Shown here one piece after another: positions 34,764-44,741 of a stretch of DNA of 64,000 nt. A model generated the notes under the pieces. It saw only the letters and a program-made list of their open reading frames with translations, was not told where the DNA came from and did not search any database. The stretch covers positions 62,001-126,000 of the forward strand of contig NZ_SAXA01000009.1 of assembly GCF_004122035.1 (NCBI RefSeq), in the 5' to 3' direction. The DNA comes from Ancylomarina salipaludis (lineage in GTDB: Bacteria > Bacteroidota > Bacteroidia > Bacteroidales > Marinifilaceae). Numbering within the stretch: position 1 is the stretch's first letter; each line of letters opens with the position of its first letter. A program made the position numbers and the translations under genes.

Positions 34764-36728
34764 ATGAAGTCCATGACAATTTCGAAACTCAATACATTCT
34801 GTAAAGATTTATTTAACTATTCACGACGTTTATCTTCTGAAACTCAAATTGGAAAAACGCCGCTGGGGGCAGAATATTCTATTCGTATCCAGTCGATGAC
34901 GAATACCGACACCAATGATATAAAGGCCAGTGTGGAACAAGCCATCAGAATGATTGAGTCGGGGGCTGAATATGTGAGATTGACGACGCAGGGTAAAAAA
35001 GAGGCTGAAAATCTTAAATTTATTAAAGCTGAGTTATTGGAAAGGGGATATGAAACACCTTTGGTTGCTGATATCCATTTTAATCCTGTAGCAGCGACTA
35101 TTGCGGCTCAGTATGTAGATAAGATACGCGTAAATCCTGGAAATTTTGTTGATAAAAGAGCTGATCTGGACGGTTCTGAATACAGTGAAGAAATGTATCA
35201 GGAGGGCTTGAAGAAAATTCGCAACAAGTTTATTCCTTTGATTGCTATCTGTAAAGAGCACAAAACGGCTATTCGCATCGGAACCAACCATGGTTCACTT
35301 TCAGATCGAATTATGAGTCGTTATGGCGATACCCCGCGTGGGATGGTTGAAGCGACCCTTGAGTTTCTTCGTATCTGCAAGGAGGAACGCTTTAATGATG
35401 TGGCCATTTCTATCAAATCGAGCAATACAGTGATGATGGTAAAAACGGTTCGTTTGCTGGTAAGTGAAATGAATAAGGAAGATCTTTATTATCCTTTGCA
35501 TTTAGGCGTAACCGAGGCTGGTGAAGGTGAAGATGGGCGGATTAAATCGGCTGTGGGTACAGGTGCTTTACTAAACGATGGTTTGGGTGACACCATTCGA
35601 ATTTCCTTAACCGAAGATCCGGAGATTGAATCTCCTGTTGGAAAGAAGATGGTGGACTATGTTTTGGAAAAAGAAGGCCATTGTCCCATTGAATCTCCCT
35701 CGTATAGCCAGATTAATCTGTGTGATTTTTACAAACGATCAACTGTGGAAGTCGACAATATTGGCGGACGTAAACCGGCTGTAGTTATTGCTGATTTTAG
35801 CTTAGAAAGGCATTTTAATAGTGATTTCCCGGAACAGGTTGGTTACAGGATGGATGCTGAAAGTTTGGAATGGGAGAAGGGCGATTTGGCTGCTGATTTT
35901 ATCTATATCAATGGTTTTGATCCTTCAATCAGAGATTTTCCTAAGGAACTGGGTTTGATTGTTGATTCGGTATGTTGGGAAGATGCGTTTCAGTATTCAG
36001 TAAAGGTTCAGCCTTTATTCTCAGCAGAGGTTTTTCTTCACGACGATTTGAGTTCTTTTAAATCGGATATTCATTTTATCAACTGTTCTTATTCTGATCT
36101 TACAGAAGAATTTATTAATAAGCTACAAGCGAACTCTAAGGCCGTCTTGATTTGCCAATCAAATCATCAGAATGCTTTTGCTGAGCAGCGTGCTTTTGTT
36201 TTTAAACTGATTCAGTTCAATTGCAAAACACCTGTTGTTTTTCATCGATTATTCAATGAAAATGAACTGGAAGACCTTCAGTTAAAATCAGCCTGTGACT
36301 TGGGAGCCTTGTTTATTGATGGCTTAGGGAATGGTATTTGTTTAAACAATACCGGGAATATTTCTCGTGAAGAAGTCAATGCTACTGCTTTTGGTATTTT
36401 ACAGGCCGCTCGTGTGCGGACATCTAAAACCGAATTTATTTCCTGCCCGGGATGTGGTCGAACCTTGTTTAAATTGCAAGATGTGGTTAGCGAGGTTAAG
36501 AAGAAATTTGCTCACTTATCCCATCTTAAAATTGGTGTGATGGGTTGCATTGTGAATGGTCCCGGTGAAATGGGCGATGTGGACTATGGCTATGTGGGCG
36601 CAGGTGCTGGAAGAGTATCACTCTACAAGTCTCAGGAACTGATCAAAAAGAATATTTTGAGCGAAGATGCCATTGAGGAGCTGATTCAGATTATTAAAGA
36701 AAATGGCGATTGGAAGGATGCTAAATAG
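34764..36728 (+). CDS. ispG: 4-hydroxy-3-methylbut-2-enyl diphosphate synthase (long form)
   Basis: IspG (GcpE) is the iron-sulfur enzyme of the non-mevalonate isoprenoid pathway that reduces the cyclic diphosphate intermediate to HMBPP. At 654 residues it is the long form seen in Bacteroidota, Chlamydiae and plants. An N-terminal TIM barrel (IQSMTNTDTNDIKASVEQA, LVADIHFNP, IRIGTNHGSLSDRI, LHLGVTEAGEGEDGRIKSA) is followed by an inserted domain (about 310-540). The C-terminal 4Fe-4S domain has SCPGCGRTLF (about 563) and GVMGCIVNGPGEMG. The first ATG is used; a second lies three codons later. Confidence 0.96.
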   Translation: MKSMTISKLNTFCKDLFNYSRRLSSETQIGKTPLGAEYSIRIQSMTNTDTNDIKASVEQAIRMIESGAEYVRLTTQGKKEAENLKFIKAELLERGYETPLVADIHFNPVAATIAAQYVDKIRVNPGNFVDKRADLDGSEYSEEMYQEGLKKIRNKFIPLIAICKEHKTAIRIGTNHGSLSDRIMSRYGDTPRGMVEATLEFLRICKEERFNDVAISIKSSNTVMMVKTVRLLVSEMNKEDLYYPLHLGVTEAGEGEDGRIKSAVGTGALLNDGLGDTIRISLTEDPEIESPVGKKMVDYVLEKEGHCPIESPSYSQINLCDFYKRSTVEVDNIGGRKPAVVIADFSLERHFNSDFPEQVGYRMDAESLEWEKGDLAADFIYINGFDPSIRDFPKELGLIVDSVCWEDAFQYSVKVQPLFSAEVFLHDDLSSFKSDIHFINCSYSDLTEEFINKLQANSKAVLICQSNHQNAFAEQRAFVFKLIQFNCKTPVVFHRLFNENELEDLQLKSACDLGALFIDGLGNGICLNNTGNISREEVNATAFGILQAARVRTSKTEFISCPGCGRTLFKLQDVVSEVKKKFAHLSHLKIGVMGCIVNGPGEMGDVDYGYVGAGAGRVSLYKSQELIKKNILSEDAIEELIQIIKENGDWKDAK

Positions 36729-36866
36729 TTATATGTGAATAAGTTTTTTTGAAAGAGGCATTCATTTATCTAATTTTCTTATCTTGAATTGATTATTAAA
36801 GTTAAAATTTAAGGAGCCTGTGCTCTCTTTCTTTACTTGTTATTTCATCCCAGTAAAACAGGATTT

Positions 36867-37652
36867 ATGAATTTCAGATTAGTAGTTGTTCTTTTTCTAT
36901 TTATTTCTAGTATTGCCTCGTCTCAGGAACTCAAAATTCAAGGTGTCTATACGGGATCGAATGTTTATATTATGAATCCTTTTGCTCAAACGGAAGATGC
37001 CTTTACGATTGAATCGATTTCTATTAATGGGAAGCCCTATTCAGAGGCAATTCAATCAAGTGCTTTTGAAGTTGATTTGGCTCATATGGGGTTTAAGCTG
37101 GGGGAGGATCTTCGATTTTTTATCAAGTATAAAGATTCGATTGTTCCTTCAATCATAAATATGGAAGCCATACAGGCAGTGAGTTCTTTCGAAATGAAGA
37201 AGGCCTATGTCGATAAAGATCAATTTCTAAATTGGAGTTGTTCAAATGAAATAGGGTCTTTAACTTTCTTTGTGCAGCAGTATCGATGGAATAAATGGTT
37301 GACTGTTGGGCAATTAAGAGGAGTTGGGACAGATGGTCTTAACTTTTATAGGATAAAAGTTCCGGTTCATTCCGGTCAAAATATGTTTCGAGTTTACCAG
37401 ATTGATCACAGTGAGAAGATGAGGTATTCGGATACCATTCAATTTCATTCTGGAATTCAGCCAGTTTATTTGGTGAAAAAGACAGTGACATCGAAGCTGA
37501 ATTTTTCAGCTCCGACTCAATTTGAGATCTTCGATACTTTTGGGAACCTTATTTATGACGGTTTTGGCAAAGAAGTCCGTTTTGATGATTTAATTCCAGG
37601 GAAGTATTACGTGAATTACGATAACACCATTGGGGACTTTATCAAAGAATAA
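36867..37652 (+). CDS. Secreted protein of unknown function
   Basis: The product has 261 residues and a clear signal peptide (NFRLVVVLFLFISSIASSQ). The mature part is beta-rich. The first half may be an immunoglobulin-like domain (IQGVYTGSNVYIMNPFAQ, FTIESISINGKPY), the second includes LTFFVQQYRWNKWLTVGQL and ends with a CnaB/peg-like strand pattern (FEIFDTFGNLIYDGFGKE...DDLIPGKYYVNYDN). The ATG at 36867 is chosen because the ten upstream in-frame residues begin at a TTG and spoil the signal peptide. I know no function. It is convergent with the next gene, with only seven bases between stop codons. Confidence 0.8.
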   Translation: MNFRLVVVLFLFISSIASSQELKIQGVYTGSNVYIMNPFAQTEDAFTIESISINGKPYSEAIQSSAFEVDLAHMGFKLGEDLRFFIKYKDSIVPSIINMEAIQAVSSFEMKKAYVDKDQFLNWSCSNEIGSLTFFVQQYRWNKWLTVGQLRGVGTDGLNFYRIKVPVHSGQNMFRVYQIDHSEKMRYSDTIQFHSGIQPVYLVKKTVTSKLNFSAPTQFEIFDTFGNLIYDGFGKEVRFDDLIPGKYYVNYDNTIGDFIKE

Positions 37653-37659
37653 GATTGGT

Positions 37660-38292
37660 TTAATTACAAGTAAACAGATCTAAGACACTTTCTCCATTTT
37701 CAAGATCGAGATGATGCGCAATCATGCCAACAGCCTTAGCAGCTTCAATATTTGGGTACATATCATCGATAAACAGGGTTTCTCCGGCTTTGAGTTTTTC
37801 GGTTTTTAAAAGTTCTTGATAGATGTTCATATCAGGTTTCCTAAGCCCCATATCATGAGAATAATAGTCCTTTTCAAAACAGTCAGCTAAGTCAACACCA
37901 TGTGTTTCTTTGATTTGTTTGGTGTAGTATTCCCAATGAATCCGATTCGTATTGCTGAGTAAATAGACTTTATGTGTTTTTTTAAGTTCCTGGAGAAGGG
38001 CGAGTCGTTCGTAAGGGAAGTCAAGCAACATGGCATTCCAGGCCTGATCTATTTGCTGGTCGCTTACTTTAGCATCGATATACTGACGAATTTCATCACG
38101 AAAAGCCTGAGGGCTGAGAAGTCCTTTTTCGAGACGATCAAACAAACCATTTTCGCGATATTCATATTGAATCCTTTCAGGATCATTTAAACCAATCGCT
38201 TTAAATTGATTGACAGAATTTTCGGGATTTATATTGAGAAGAACTCCGCCCAAATCGAAGATTATATTGGGAATTGATGAAAAATTTGGCAT
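37660..38292 (-). CDS. HAD-superfamily hydrolase (phosphatase)
   Basis: HAD subfamily IA phosphatase of 210 residues, probably acting on small phosphorylated metabolites. Motif I is IIFDLGGVLL (nucleophile Asp about residue 12; the second Asp is replaced by Gly, as in YihX-type members), motif II is LLSNTN, and motif IV is FIDDMYPNIEAAKAVGM with the Lys of motif III in GLRKPD. The substrate cannot be told. The tRNA-Ile gene lies about 100 bases upstream in the opposite direction. Confidence 0.9.
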   Translation of the reverse strand: MPNFSSIPNIIFDLGGVLLNINPENSVNQFKAIGLNDPERIQYEYRENGLFDRLEKGLLSPQAFRDEIRQYIDAKVSDQQIDQAWNAMLLDFPYERLALLQELKKTHKVYLLSNTNRIHWEYYTKQIKETHGVDLADCFEKDYYSHDMGLRKPDMNIYQELLKTEKLKAGETLFIDDMYPNIEAAKAVGMIAHHLDLENGESVLDLFTCN

Positions 38293-38390
38293 TTTTTTTT
38301 CTAAATATTGTTGAATTATTCAATGCAAATATGTAACATTGCAGTCCGAAAACAAAGGTAATAAAATACTTTTATCGAAAAGTTTTTCGA

Positions 38391-38467
<77 letters not shown>

Positions 38468-38474
38468 CCAATAG

Positions 38475-38505
38475 AAGCCGTTACACAATGTGTAGCGGCT
38501 TTTTT
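38475..38505 (+). terminator. Terminator of tRNA-Ile
   Basis: The stem AAGCCGTTACAC / TGTAGCGGCTT, with a small bulge, is followed by TTTTTT, ten bases after the tRNA. Confidence 0.8.
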
Positions 38506-38536
38506 ATTGTCAATTTTGTTTTAAAATGAGGGAATT

Positions 38537-38573
38537 AAAAAAGAGAACGTTCCTGATAGAACATTCTCTTTTT
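38537..38573. terminator. Terminator of the DUF6588-like gene
   Basis: The stem AAAAGAGAACGTTC / GAACATTCTCTTTT has one mismatch and A/T runs on both sides. It lies 23 bases beyond the minus-strand stop at 38597. Confidence 0.75.
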
Positions 38574-38596
38574 GTAAATAAATATTTTCCTTGTAT

Positions 38597-39619
38597 TTAT
38601 CTGAAACTAAAAGCCAGACCTCCTGTAATTGTGTTGTATTCCTGCATTGTATAATCAGCAAATATTTTGAAGAAGCCCAGGTTTAAGCGAGTTCCAATGG
38701 TTGCTCTCACACCACTGGCATCAAAATCAACAGATACAGGATCTGTTACAGTTTCGGAAACGACAGTTGTTCCGGAGTTGGTATCTGTATATTCAAGCGT
38801 GTAAGTTCCTTTTATATCGACATCCATTTTAGCTGTGTTGTAGCCAAGGGCCGCGTAAAATTCAATCAATTTCAGATTGACTGAAGCAATAGCCTGAAAG
38901 GTTAAAGCCTTGGTTGAAAATTCCATTACCTGACCAGATCCCTCAAAGGTTGATTCATCTTGGATATCATATTCTGAGGTGAGATTGGTGAATGCGACCA
39001 AGGCTGAAATATCAAAAGGTGTTTTGTCCATCTTCAGCAGTTTGGTAAAACTTTTCTGAATACCAATACCAAATAGACCAACATCCAGATCAGAGGTTCC
39101 AATCTTGGGCAAGTATCTTATTTTTAAATCAGCATCAATAACCGGAATTCCAAGGCCGACTTGAAGGGTTGCCGAAGGTACGGCATTCATAGGCAAATCA
39201 TTTCCAATTCCATCGGGGATATTAAATTCGGCCAAATTATAAGAACCATTTTCTGTTTCAATTTGGGCTTGAAGCACGGTCGTGTTTTTTCCTCCCATTA
39301 AGGTTTGGATTTCATTTGGACCACTTTTTACAGTTAGATTCTTGTAATCGGAAGCAACAAAATTAAAAACCTCATCTTTTCCGGGAACTTTGGCAAGGTT
39401 CGCAACCAGTGTGATGTCAAAACCAAATTTTTTATGCGTTCTGGCTGTGCTGTACCATCCGTTATTTAACCCATACATAAAACCTTTGGAAACGGGGTTC
39501 ACATAGTTCTCTGTTAGTTTTGAAGCATCTTCAGTTCCGGCTAAAAGAAATTGTTCAATGTCCTGAGACTTTCCCAGAAATGGAATCAATAAGAAAAGCA
39601 GTAGAATAATTTTTTTCAT
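38597..39619 (-). CDS. Outer-membrane protein, probable DUF6588 family
   Basis: A 340-residue predicted outer-membrane beta-barrel with a signal peptide ending at GKSQ. The N-terminal region DASKLTENYVNPVSKGFMYGLNNGWYSTARTHK (in pieces, about residues 32-64), followed by GFDITLVAN, matches the pattern I associate with DUF6588. Amphipathic strands continue to a final FSFR, a typical C-terminal aromatic residue for barrel insertion. Function unknown. It is monocistronic. Confidence 0.8.
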   Translation of the reverse strand: MKKIILLLFLLIPFLGKSQDIEQFLLAGTEDASKLTENYVNPVSKGFMYGLNNGWYSTARTHKKFGFDITLVANLAKVPGKDEVFNFVASDYKNLTVKSGPNEIQTLMGGKNTTVLQAQIETENGSYNLAEFNIPDGIGNDLPMNAVPSATLQVGLGIPVIDADLKIRYLPKIGTSDLDVGLFGIGIQKSFTKLLKMDKTPFDISALVAFTNLTSEYDIQDESTFEGSGQVMEFSTKALTFQAIASVNLKLIEFYAALGYNTAKMDVDIKGTYTLEYTDTNSGTTVVSETVTDPVSVDFDASGVRATIGTRLNLGFFKIFADYTMQEYNTITGGLAFSFR

Positions 39620-39781
39620 AGGGGTATGATTTAGTGTGAATGTTCAATGAATAGCTAGTAATTGGTTATAAAACGAACTTTTCTCAAGGTAAAAGAAAAA
39701 ATGAATGTAGCCAAATCATTTTTTTTGATAATACGCTTAGGGGAAGTGTTGGAGATTTTATCCGCCTTAGGCGGATATGAG

Positions 39782-40392
39782 GGATCACTGGTAAAAGTTG
39801 GGTCAAAGTGATTAAATATATTTTAGGATTATCTTTTAAATTTTTCGCTCAAGCCGCTAGGCTTCTACTTCTACTCATATAATAATATCACATTAAGGAA
39901 TTCATGATTTTCAATTCTCCTTATATGAGAAAAGTAGACAACCCCGAAGGGTTCATGAGCACTAGAAATTACATTTGCGAATAAAAGAATCAAGTCAGCC
40001 TGATCCTTGTTTTCTCTAAGTGGAAAAAAATTAGCACGCCTCACGGCAGGCTGACAAGGCCCGCCCAAAACATTTTCATAAAAAATGATTGAAATTGTGA
40101 GCCGTTTTTTTTTTTTGTTTCTGGCCTTGGCAACGCAAGTGGGGACCCATAGGTGAAAAAGGCGTTAAAAACAGAATGCTGTTTGAGTGAGGTACGAACG
40201 AGTTCAGTCTGTTTAGACTTTGAACCGTGATGGGTCACTGAGTGCCAAAGCCATTGATTTTTGTTACTTTTCATCAAGGAAAAGTAAATAAAGAGAAAAA
40301 GTGGTTCGTATCACAGATTTAAGATTTTTTCTGTTTATGCCTTCCAAAATTATTACTTGGAATTAGAAAGACCCAACTTTTACTAGTGATCC
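39782..40392. repeat. 611-base region bounded by 23-base inverted repeats
   Basis: The ends are GGATCACTGGTAAAAGTTGG plus GTC (39782-39804) and, inverted, the same sequence with one mismatch (40370-40392). Inside are a second copy of the repeat header seen at 33390 (39842-39864), a long imperfect hairpin (TCTACTT..CTCATAT paired with ATATGAGAAAAGTAGA, 39864-39938), and a block (about 40080-40310) with CTTTTCCTTGATGAAAAGTA on the minus strand that I recall from intergenic repeats in other Bacteroidota. Small open frames here (for example 40041-40277, minus) have no protein-like features. Just outside, 39759-39777 is a palindrome TATCCGCC-TTA-GGCGGATA. No transposase is present. Confidence 0.6.
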
Positions 40393-40424
40393 GTAAACTG
40401 TATACATATCAGAAATTAAGATAC

Positions 40425-40457
40425 AAAAAAAGCTCCTAACTTTCGTTAAGAGCTTTT
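40425..40457 (-). terminator. Terminator of the initiator tRNA cluster
   Basis: On the minus strand the stem AAAAGCTCTTAAC / GTTAGGAGCTTTT (one mismatch, loop GAAA) is followed by TTT. It starts six bases after the last tRNA. Confidence 0.85.
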
Positions 40458-40463
40458 CTCGAG

Positions 40464-40536
<73 letters not shown>

Positions 40537-40593
40537 ATATACTTTCAATAAGGTAATTTCGACGAAAACGAATCCCCGAAAGGACTCTCTATG

Positions 40594-40666
<73 letters not shown>

Positions 40667-40719
40667 ATATATTTTCAATATGTTTTCGTCGAAAGATGAA
40701 ATCCCGAAGGATTTCTAAG

Positions 40720-40792
<73 letters not shown>

Positions 40793-40830
40793 ATATATCT
40801 TTAGATTGGTATCTTTCTTATTTGCGATTG

Positions 40831-40860
40831 CAAAGATACGCCCTTTTTAAACTAAAGCAA
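40831..40860 (-). promoter_or_regulatory. Promoter of the initiator tRNA operon
   Basis: On the minus strand TTG (40858-40860), a 19-base spacer and TATCTTTG (40831-40838) give an exact Bacteroidota housekeeping promoter, about 38 bases before the first tRNA. Confidence 0.8.
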
Positions 40861-41059
40861 GGTAATCCTTACTTTTTTTTGAGAATATCAAGATCTTCTG
40901 TGTATCGATCGTGTCATGTTTATGCAGTTTGTTGATGAATTTGTGTTTTAAAATGGAGCCTCATTTGTCAAATAATCACAGAGTTGAGAGTCGGTAATTA
41001 TTCGTTGCGGAGATTTGAATAGTGATTTTATCATCCTTGTTTTAAAGCAATATTTTTTT

Positions 41060-44000
41060 TTAGAAATAGGCTCTCAATTCCATACTTCCCACATGAATAG
41101 CTGAATTTCCTTCGGATTGTCTTCCCCGGTAGTTGATATTCATCTGAAAAGTTTTAGATAGTTGTTGTTGGTAATTTAAGCTCCAAGTCATGTTATTTCC
41201 GGGCAGAAAACCTTCGAGCATCTCGTATGCAATTGAACTGTTATTATCACTATTGTATTTTAGACTTAGATAATGCACCGAAGCATTTAAGTTTTTTTTA
41301 TTTCCAGGTGAAAGTTGGGCATCTAGACCAAAATCGTGAGATTTGAGTTTTTCGATATTGAGCTTATTCTCTTTGTTTTTGAAAAGATACTCAAATCCTA
41401 ATTGAAAGTTTCGTCCCAGCTGATATTTGAGTTTTAACTCATTTTTTAAAATGTCTAATTTGAAATCTTTACTTGAAAATACCTCGCTGCTTCGCGTTTT
41501 ATGACCTATATCGGCTCTGTTACTGATTTGCCAATTTTGTTTTCTCCAGACCAGGCGCAAGCTGTTTTGCGAGAGTTTATTCTTCTCAAAACCATTATTC
41601 AGAAGAAGCTTGCCGGCATTATTTAAATAGATGTAATCGTAGCTGGTATTCGATTTGTTAGGATGAAACGAAAGCGTATTTTGAAGCGAAGAAGTTTGGT
41701 TGATAATACTATTCTTGTTTTCTGACGAAGAAAACGGATTTCCGTAAAGGTTAAAATCTTTATCCGTACTCTTTTTTGCAATCCGATAAGAAAAGCGATT
41801 GTTAAATGCTGAAGCAAATCGAAGGAACCAGGATTGACCTTTTAAGCGTTTAAGTTGAATATTTAAACTTTGTCGGTATTCACTGGTATACACTTTTCTG
41901 TATTGGGTTGTGATGTTGGAAATTCGAATGTAATTGGCTTCATCTTTAAAGCTTGCAATTTCAAATTCGTTGATTTCTTTTATTTCATTTTTATTGTAAT
42001 CAGTCCATTTGTAGACACCCTGTCCGGCGTTAACTTCAAGGTAGGAATAGATGCGATCAGCTTCCAAACCAGATCCTAGTTCATAATAAGTGGATGTTTG
42101 GATGAGTCCTTTCAAAATTCTTGAGCGATGTTCCAGTTTGCCTAAGAAATTCTCTTCGGGTTTTTCCTGACTAATATCTTGATTTAAAATACGAAGTTTG
42201 CGATAATTACTGCCCAGCTTTAATTGATTCTTTTTGTTTTTTTTCAGCCAAAGGCTGAAACCAATATCTTCAGATTCACTTTGCGAACTGAGTTTATTTT
42301 CCCAAGGCAACAAATCTTTGCGATATTGGTAATAGGTTTCAAATTGATTTAGGCTGGTTTCAGTGCTTTTTATATAGGCTTTGTAAGTTTTGTTTGCAAA
42401 ACTGTTCGAGAGTAATTGGTGATCGTTTTTGCTCTTCCACTGATTATGCTCACTATGCTGTTCCATACCAATTTTAAAGACGTTTAGTCTATAAGTTGTA
42501 TGGATATTATTTCGGAAAAATTCGGTTTGAATTTGGTCTTCCTGGCTTGTCATTAGGTTGGCATCCCAGTTGAATTCAAAATGTTTTTTCTTATAGCCAG
42601 CCACGGCATTATGACGCAGCCCTTTGTATTGCGACGCCTGTTTAAGAAGGCTTATGTCGTAGCTCAGAAGACTCGATTTATTTTGGTATGCATTTTTAAT
42701 TTCGACAAAATGTTCTTCTCCTTTTTCTGATTCTTTCCGGATATTCCAGTCCCTGTTAAATTCAGGTGATTTAAATTTCTCAACTTCCTCGAAATTCTGA
42801 CCTAAATAATTGTAGATGAGAGATGAATTCAGGAATTGATTACTATCTCTTTGAAAGAATTTTTGATGGGTTTCGAAATTGAAGGCTAAAGCTTTGTTGT
42901 TTTGATCGTCAGTAGAGGAATAGGTATTGATATCTTTATTGCTAAAAGCCAATTCGAACTGACTGTTGGCGCGATCAGAATGCCTGAATTGACCACCAAA
43001 GCTAATGAGTTGATGTTTTTCCGGAGCAATCATCTGAGAATTTAGCGAAAAGTCACCCTGAGGTTCGGAGTTGATTGGAGCAACCCATTCATAAACTCGC
43101 CCATTGGCAGAAGACTCAATCTGTCTGTAGTTTCCCTTTTTATCTCCCACATATGAGAAGCGTATCTTGTAAATAGCCTCCTCCGGTTGAGTTGAATAAA
43201 CGTAGGTTTCGTAGTCTATCCCTTCAACTTGCTGAGTCTCTTTTTTATATAAAACCAAATCATTGGTAAATTCAACAATCTGAATTTGCTGTGTAATGGC
43301 ATTTTGTAAATTGTCTCCAACCTGGCTTAACAGAAGTTTTTGTTCGTCGCTCAGGTTCTGACTAAGGGTATTGTTTTTATTATCCTGTTCGTTGTAGAAG
43401 TTGAATTGAAAACAGGCTTTTTTACCTCTAATTTCGGTGCTGTTGTAGATTAAATATCGCGAATAATTTTCTTCGGAATATTCAAATTCAGCAATAATTC
43501 GCGCGTTTCTGTTTATGGGTTGACTGGTGTTAAAGCTCAGTTCGGCAGTATTGTAATTGATGGTGTAATCCTCATTTTCGCCACGTGACAGTAGTTTGCC
43601 ATCCTTGTAAATTTTCTCCGATCCGGCCAAAACAATAATATAGGTTTCATTATTGGCGCCAGATAATCGGTAAGGTCCCTGGTTGCCCTCAAGGCCTTGA
43701 ATTTCCATTCGGTTGAATTTTCCTTTGGTTATTGAGGCACTGACTTGTGTGTGAACTTTCCTTTTCTTTCCATTCGAAACCATTCCCTGGTATTGTCCGC
43801 CTTGGACCTTTTTTTTAAATCTGAGAAAATGTGATGTTTTTGAATTTTCAATTTGATAATCTCCCAGTGTAAGTTCGTGTTCGTCGTTGAACAGTTTAAT
43901 GAAGATGCGGTCGAAGTCCTGAATTTGCTGAGTGTTTCCATCGGGCTGGATGGGGATATTATCATCAGTAATAGCCGCCAGTATGTTGACATTCTCACTG

Positions 44001-44503
44001 AGTTTTCCTGATAATTGCAGGTTCAGATTCGAATTGCTAACCACATCCTGATTGTTTCCCAATGATAAGCCACGGGTATAACTTCCTTGTTTGTTGAGTT
44101 GAGAACTGAATTCATCGGTTGTATTTAAATGATTTTGCGATAAGGTGTACCGTCTGGTTTGCAGCACATCTGGTTTATTAATTTCATTTAAATGATGTTT
44201 GTATAAAACCTGATTCACCTTGTAATTAAACACTCTGTACGTAATTTGGGCCTGGTTTCCTTTTGCTTTCAATTTGGTCGTGGGAATAAAAATGCCTTTA
44301 GCAAGATTCAGCTTATAATAGGAGCTGTCAAGCAATTCCTCATTCACCCTTAGTCTGATTGTTGCTGGTAGAATTAAAAGTGAGTCCAGTTGAATGCTGT
44401 CTTTGGTGAGATCAATTTCCTTGTTTCTGATATTGCTTGAGTCCTGTGCATAGTTGACTGTGCACAGAATGATTAAAAAGCAAAAGATCAGAGTTCGTTT
44501 CAA
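41060..44503 (-). CDS. Large outer-membrane protein of unknown function
   Basis: A 1147-residue protein with a signal peptide ending at VNYAQD. The N-terminal ~130 residues look like a periplasmic domain. Then comes a conserved-looking segment GSYTRGLSLGNNQDVVSNSN, LNLQLSGKLSENVNILAAIT, DDNIPIQPDGNTQQIQDFDR (about 138-200), HELTLGDYQIEN, then long amphipathic strands to a C-terminal aromatic (MELRAYF). This is a big beta-barrel, resembling in style the SprA/Sov-type proteins but only half their length (SprA is over 2000 residues), so I do not call it SprA. The frame is intact. The neighbour kdtA is divergent, so context gives no function. Confidence 0.8.
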   Translation of the reverse strand: MKRTLIFCFLIILCTVNYAQDSSNIRNKEIDLTKDSIQLDSLLILPATIRLRVNEELLDSSYYKLNLAKGIFIPTTKLKAKGNQAQITYRVFNYKVNQVLYKHHLNEINKPDVLQTRRYTLSQNHLNTTDEFSSQLNKQGSYTRGLSLGNNQDVVSNSNLNLQLSGKLSENVNILAAITDDNIPIQPDGNTQQIQDFDRIFIKLFNDEHELTLGDYQIENSKTSHFLRFKKKVQGGQYQGMVSNGKKRKVHTQVSASITKGKFNRMEIQGLEGNQGPYRLSGANNETYIIVLAGSEKIYKDGKLLSRGENEDYTINYNTAELSFNTSQPINRNARIIAEFEYSEENYSRYLIYNSTEIRGKKACFQFNFYNEQDNKNNTLSQNLSDEQKLLLSQVGDNLQNAITQQIQIVEFTNDLVLYKKETQQVEGIDYETYVYSTQPEEAIYKIRFSYVGDKKGNYRQIESSANGRVYEWVAPINSEPQGDFSLNSQMIAPEKHQLISFGGQFRHSDRANSQFELAFSNKDINTYSSTDDQNNKALAFNFETHQKFFQRDSNQFLNSSLIYNYLGQNFEEVEKFKSPEFNRDWNIRKESEKGEEHFVEIKNAYQNKSSLLSYDISLLKQASQYKGLRHNAVAGYKKKHFEFNWDANLMTSQEDQIQTEFFRNNIHTTYRLNVFKIGMEQHSEHNQWKSKNDHQLLSNSFANKTYKAYIKSTETSLNQFETYYQYRKDLLPWENKLSSQSESEDIGFSLWLKKNKKNQLKLGSNYRKLRILNQDISQEKPEENFLGKLEHRSRILKGLIQTSTYYELGSGLEADRIYSYLEVNAGQGVYKWTDYNKNEIKEINEFEIASFKDEANYIRISNITTQYRKVYTSEYRQSLNIQLKRLKGQSWFLRFASAFNNRFSYRIAKKSTDKDFNLYGNPFSSSENKNSIINQTSSLQNTLSFHPNKSNTSYDYIYLNNAGKLLLNNGFEKNKLSQNSLRLVWRKQNWQISNRADIGHKTRSSEVFSSKDFKLDILKNELKLKYQLGRNFQLGFEYLFKNKENKLNIEKLKSHDFGLDAQLSPGNKKNLNASVHYLSLKYNSDNNSSIAYEMLEGFLPGNNMTWSLNYQQQLSKTFQMNINYRGRQSEGNSAIHVGSMELRAYF

Positions 44504-44741
44504 TGGTGTGCTGTTAGGGGATTAAAGGCGTAATTGTAATATTTAGGTTTTGAGTTTTGTTTAATATACGAATTTGGGGATAATTTTTTTAGAGAAGACA
44601 GAGGGATATTAAAAATGTTTAGTTTTGTAGGGTGAGATATGTTTTTTCTTCATATTAAATCACATTTATCTTTATTTGTCTATTTAATAAGATTTCGTTT
44701 TACTTCTAAAACGACTTTTCTGATTCTAAATTGCTCGACAC

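Noticed and set aside
39951-40080. Possible additional tRNA or structured RNA gene in the repeat region
   Set aside because: No cloverleaf could be drawn; only generic hairpins are present.
40041-40277. 78-residue minus-strand open frame in the repeat region
   Set aside because: It lies inside the inverted-repeat-bounded non-coding element, has no signal, domain or composition of a real protein, and matches a repeat block often misannotated as protein.
41060-44503. Calling the 1147-residue protein SprA/Sov
   Set aside because: It is about half the usual length and lacks most of the family sequence; only a style resemblance in one segment.
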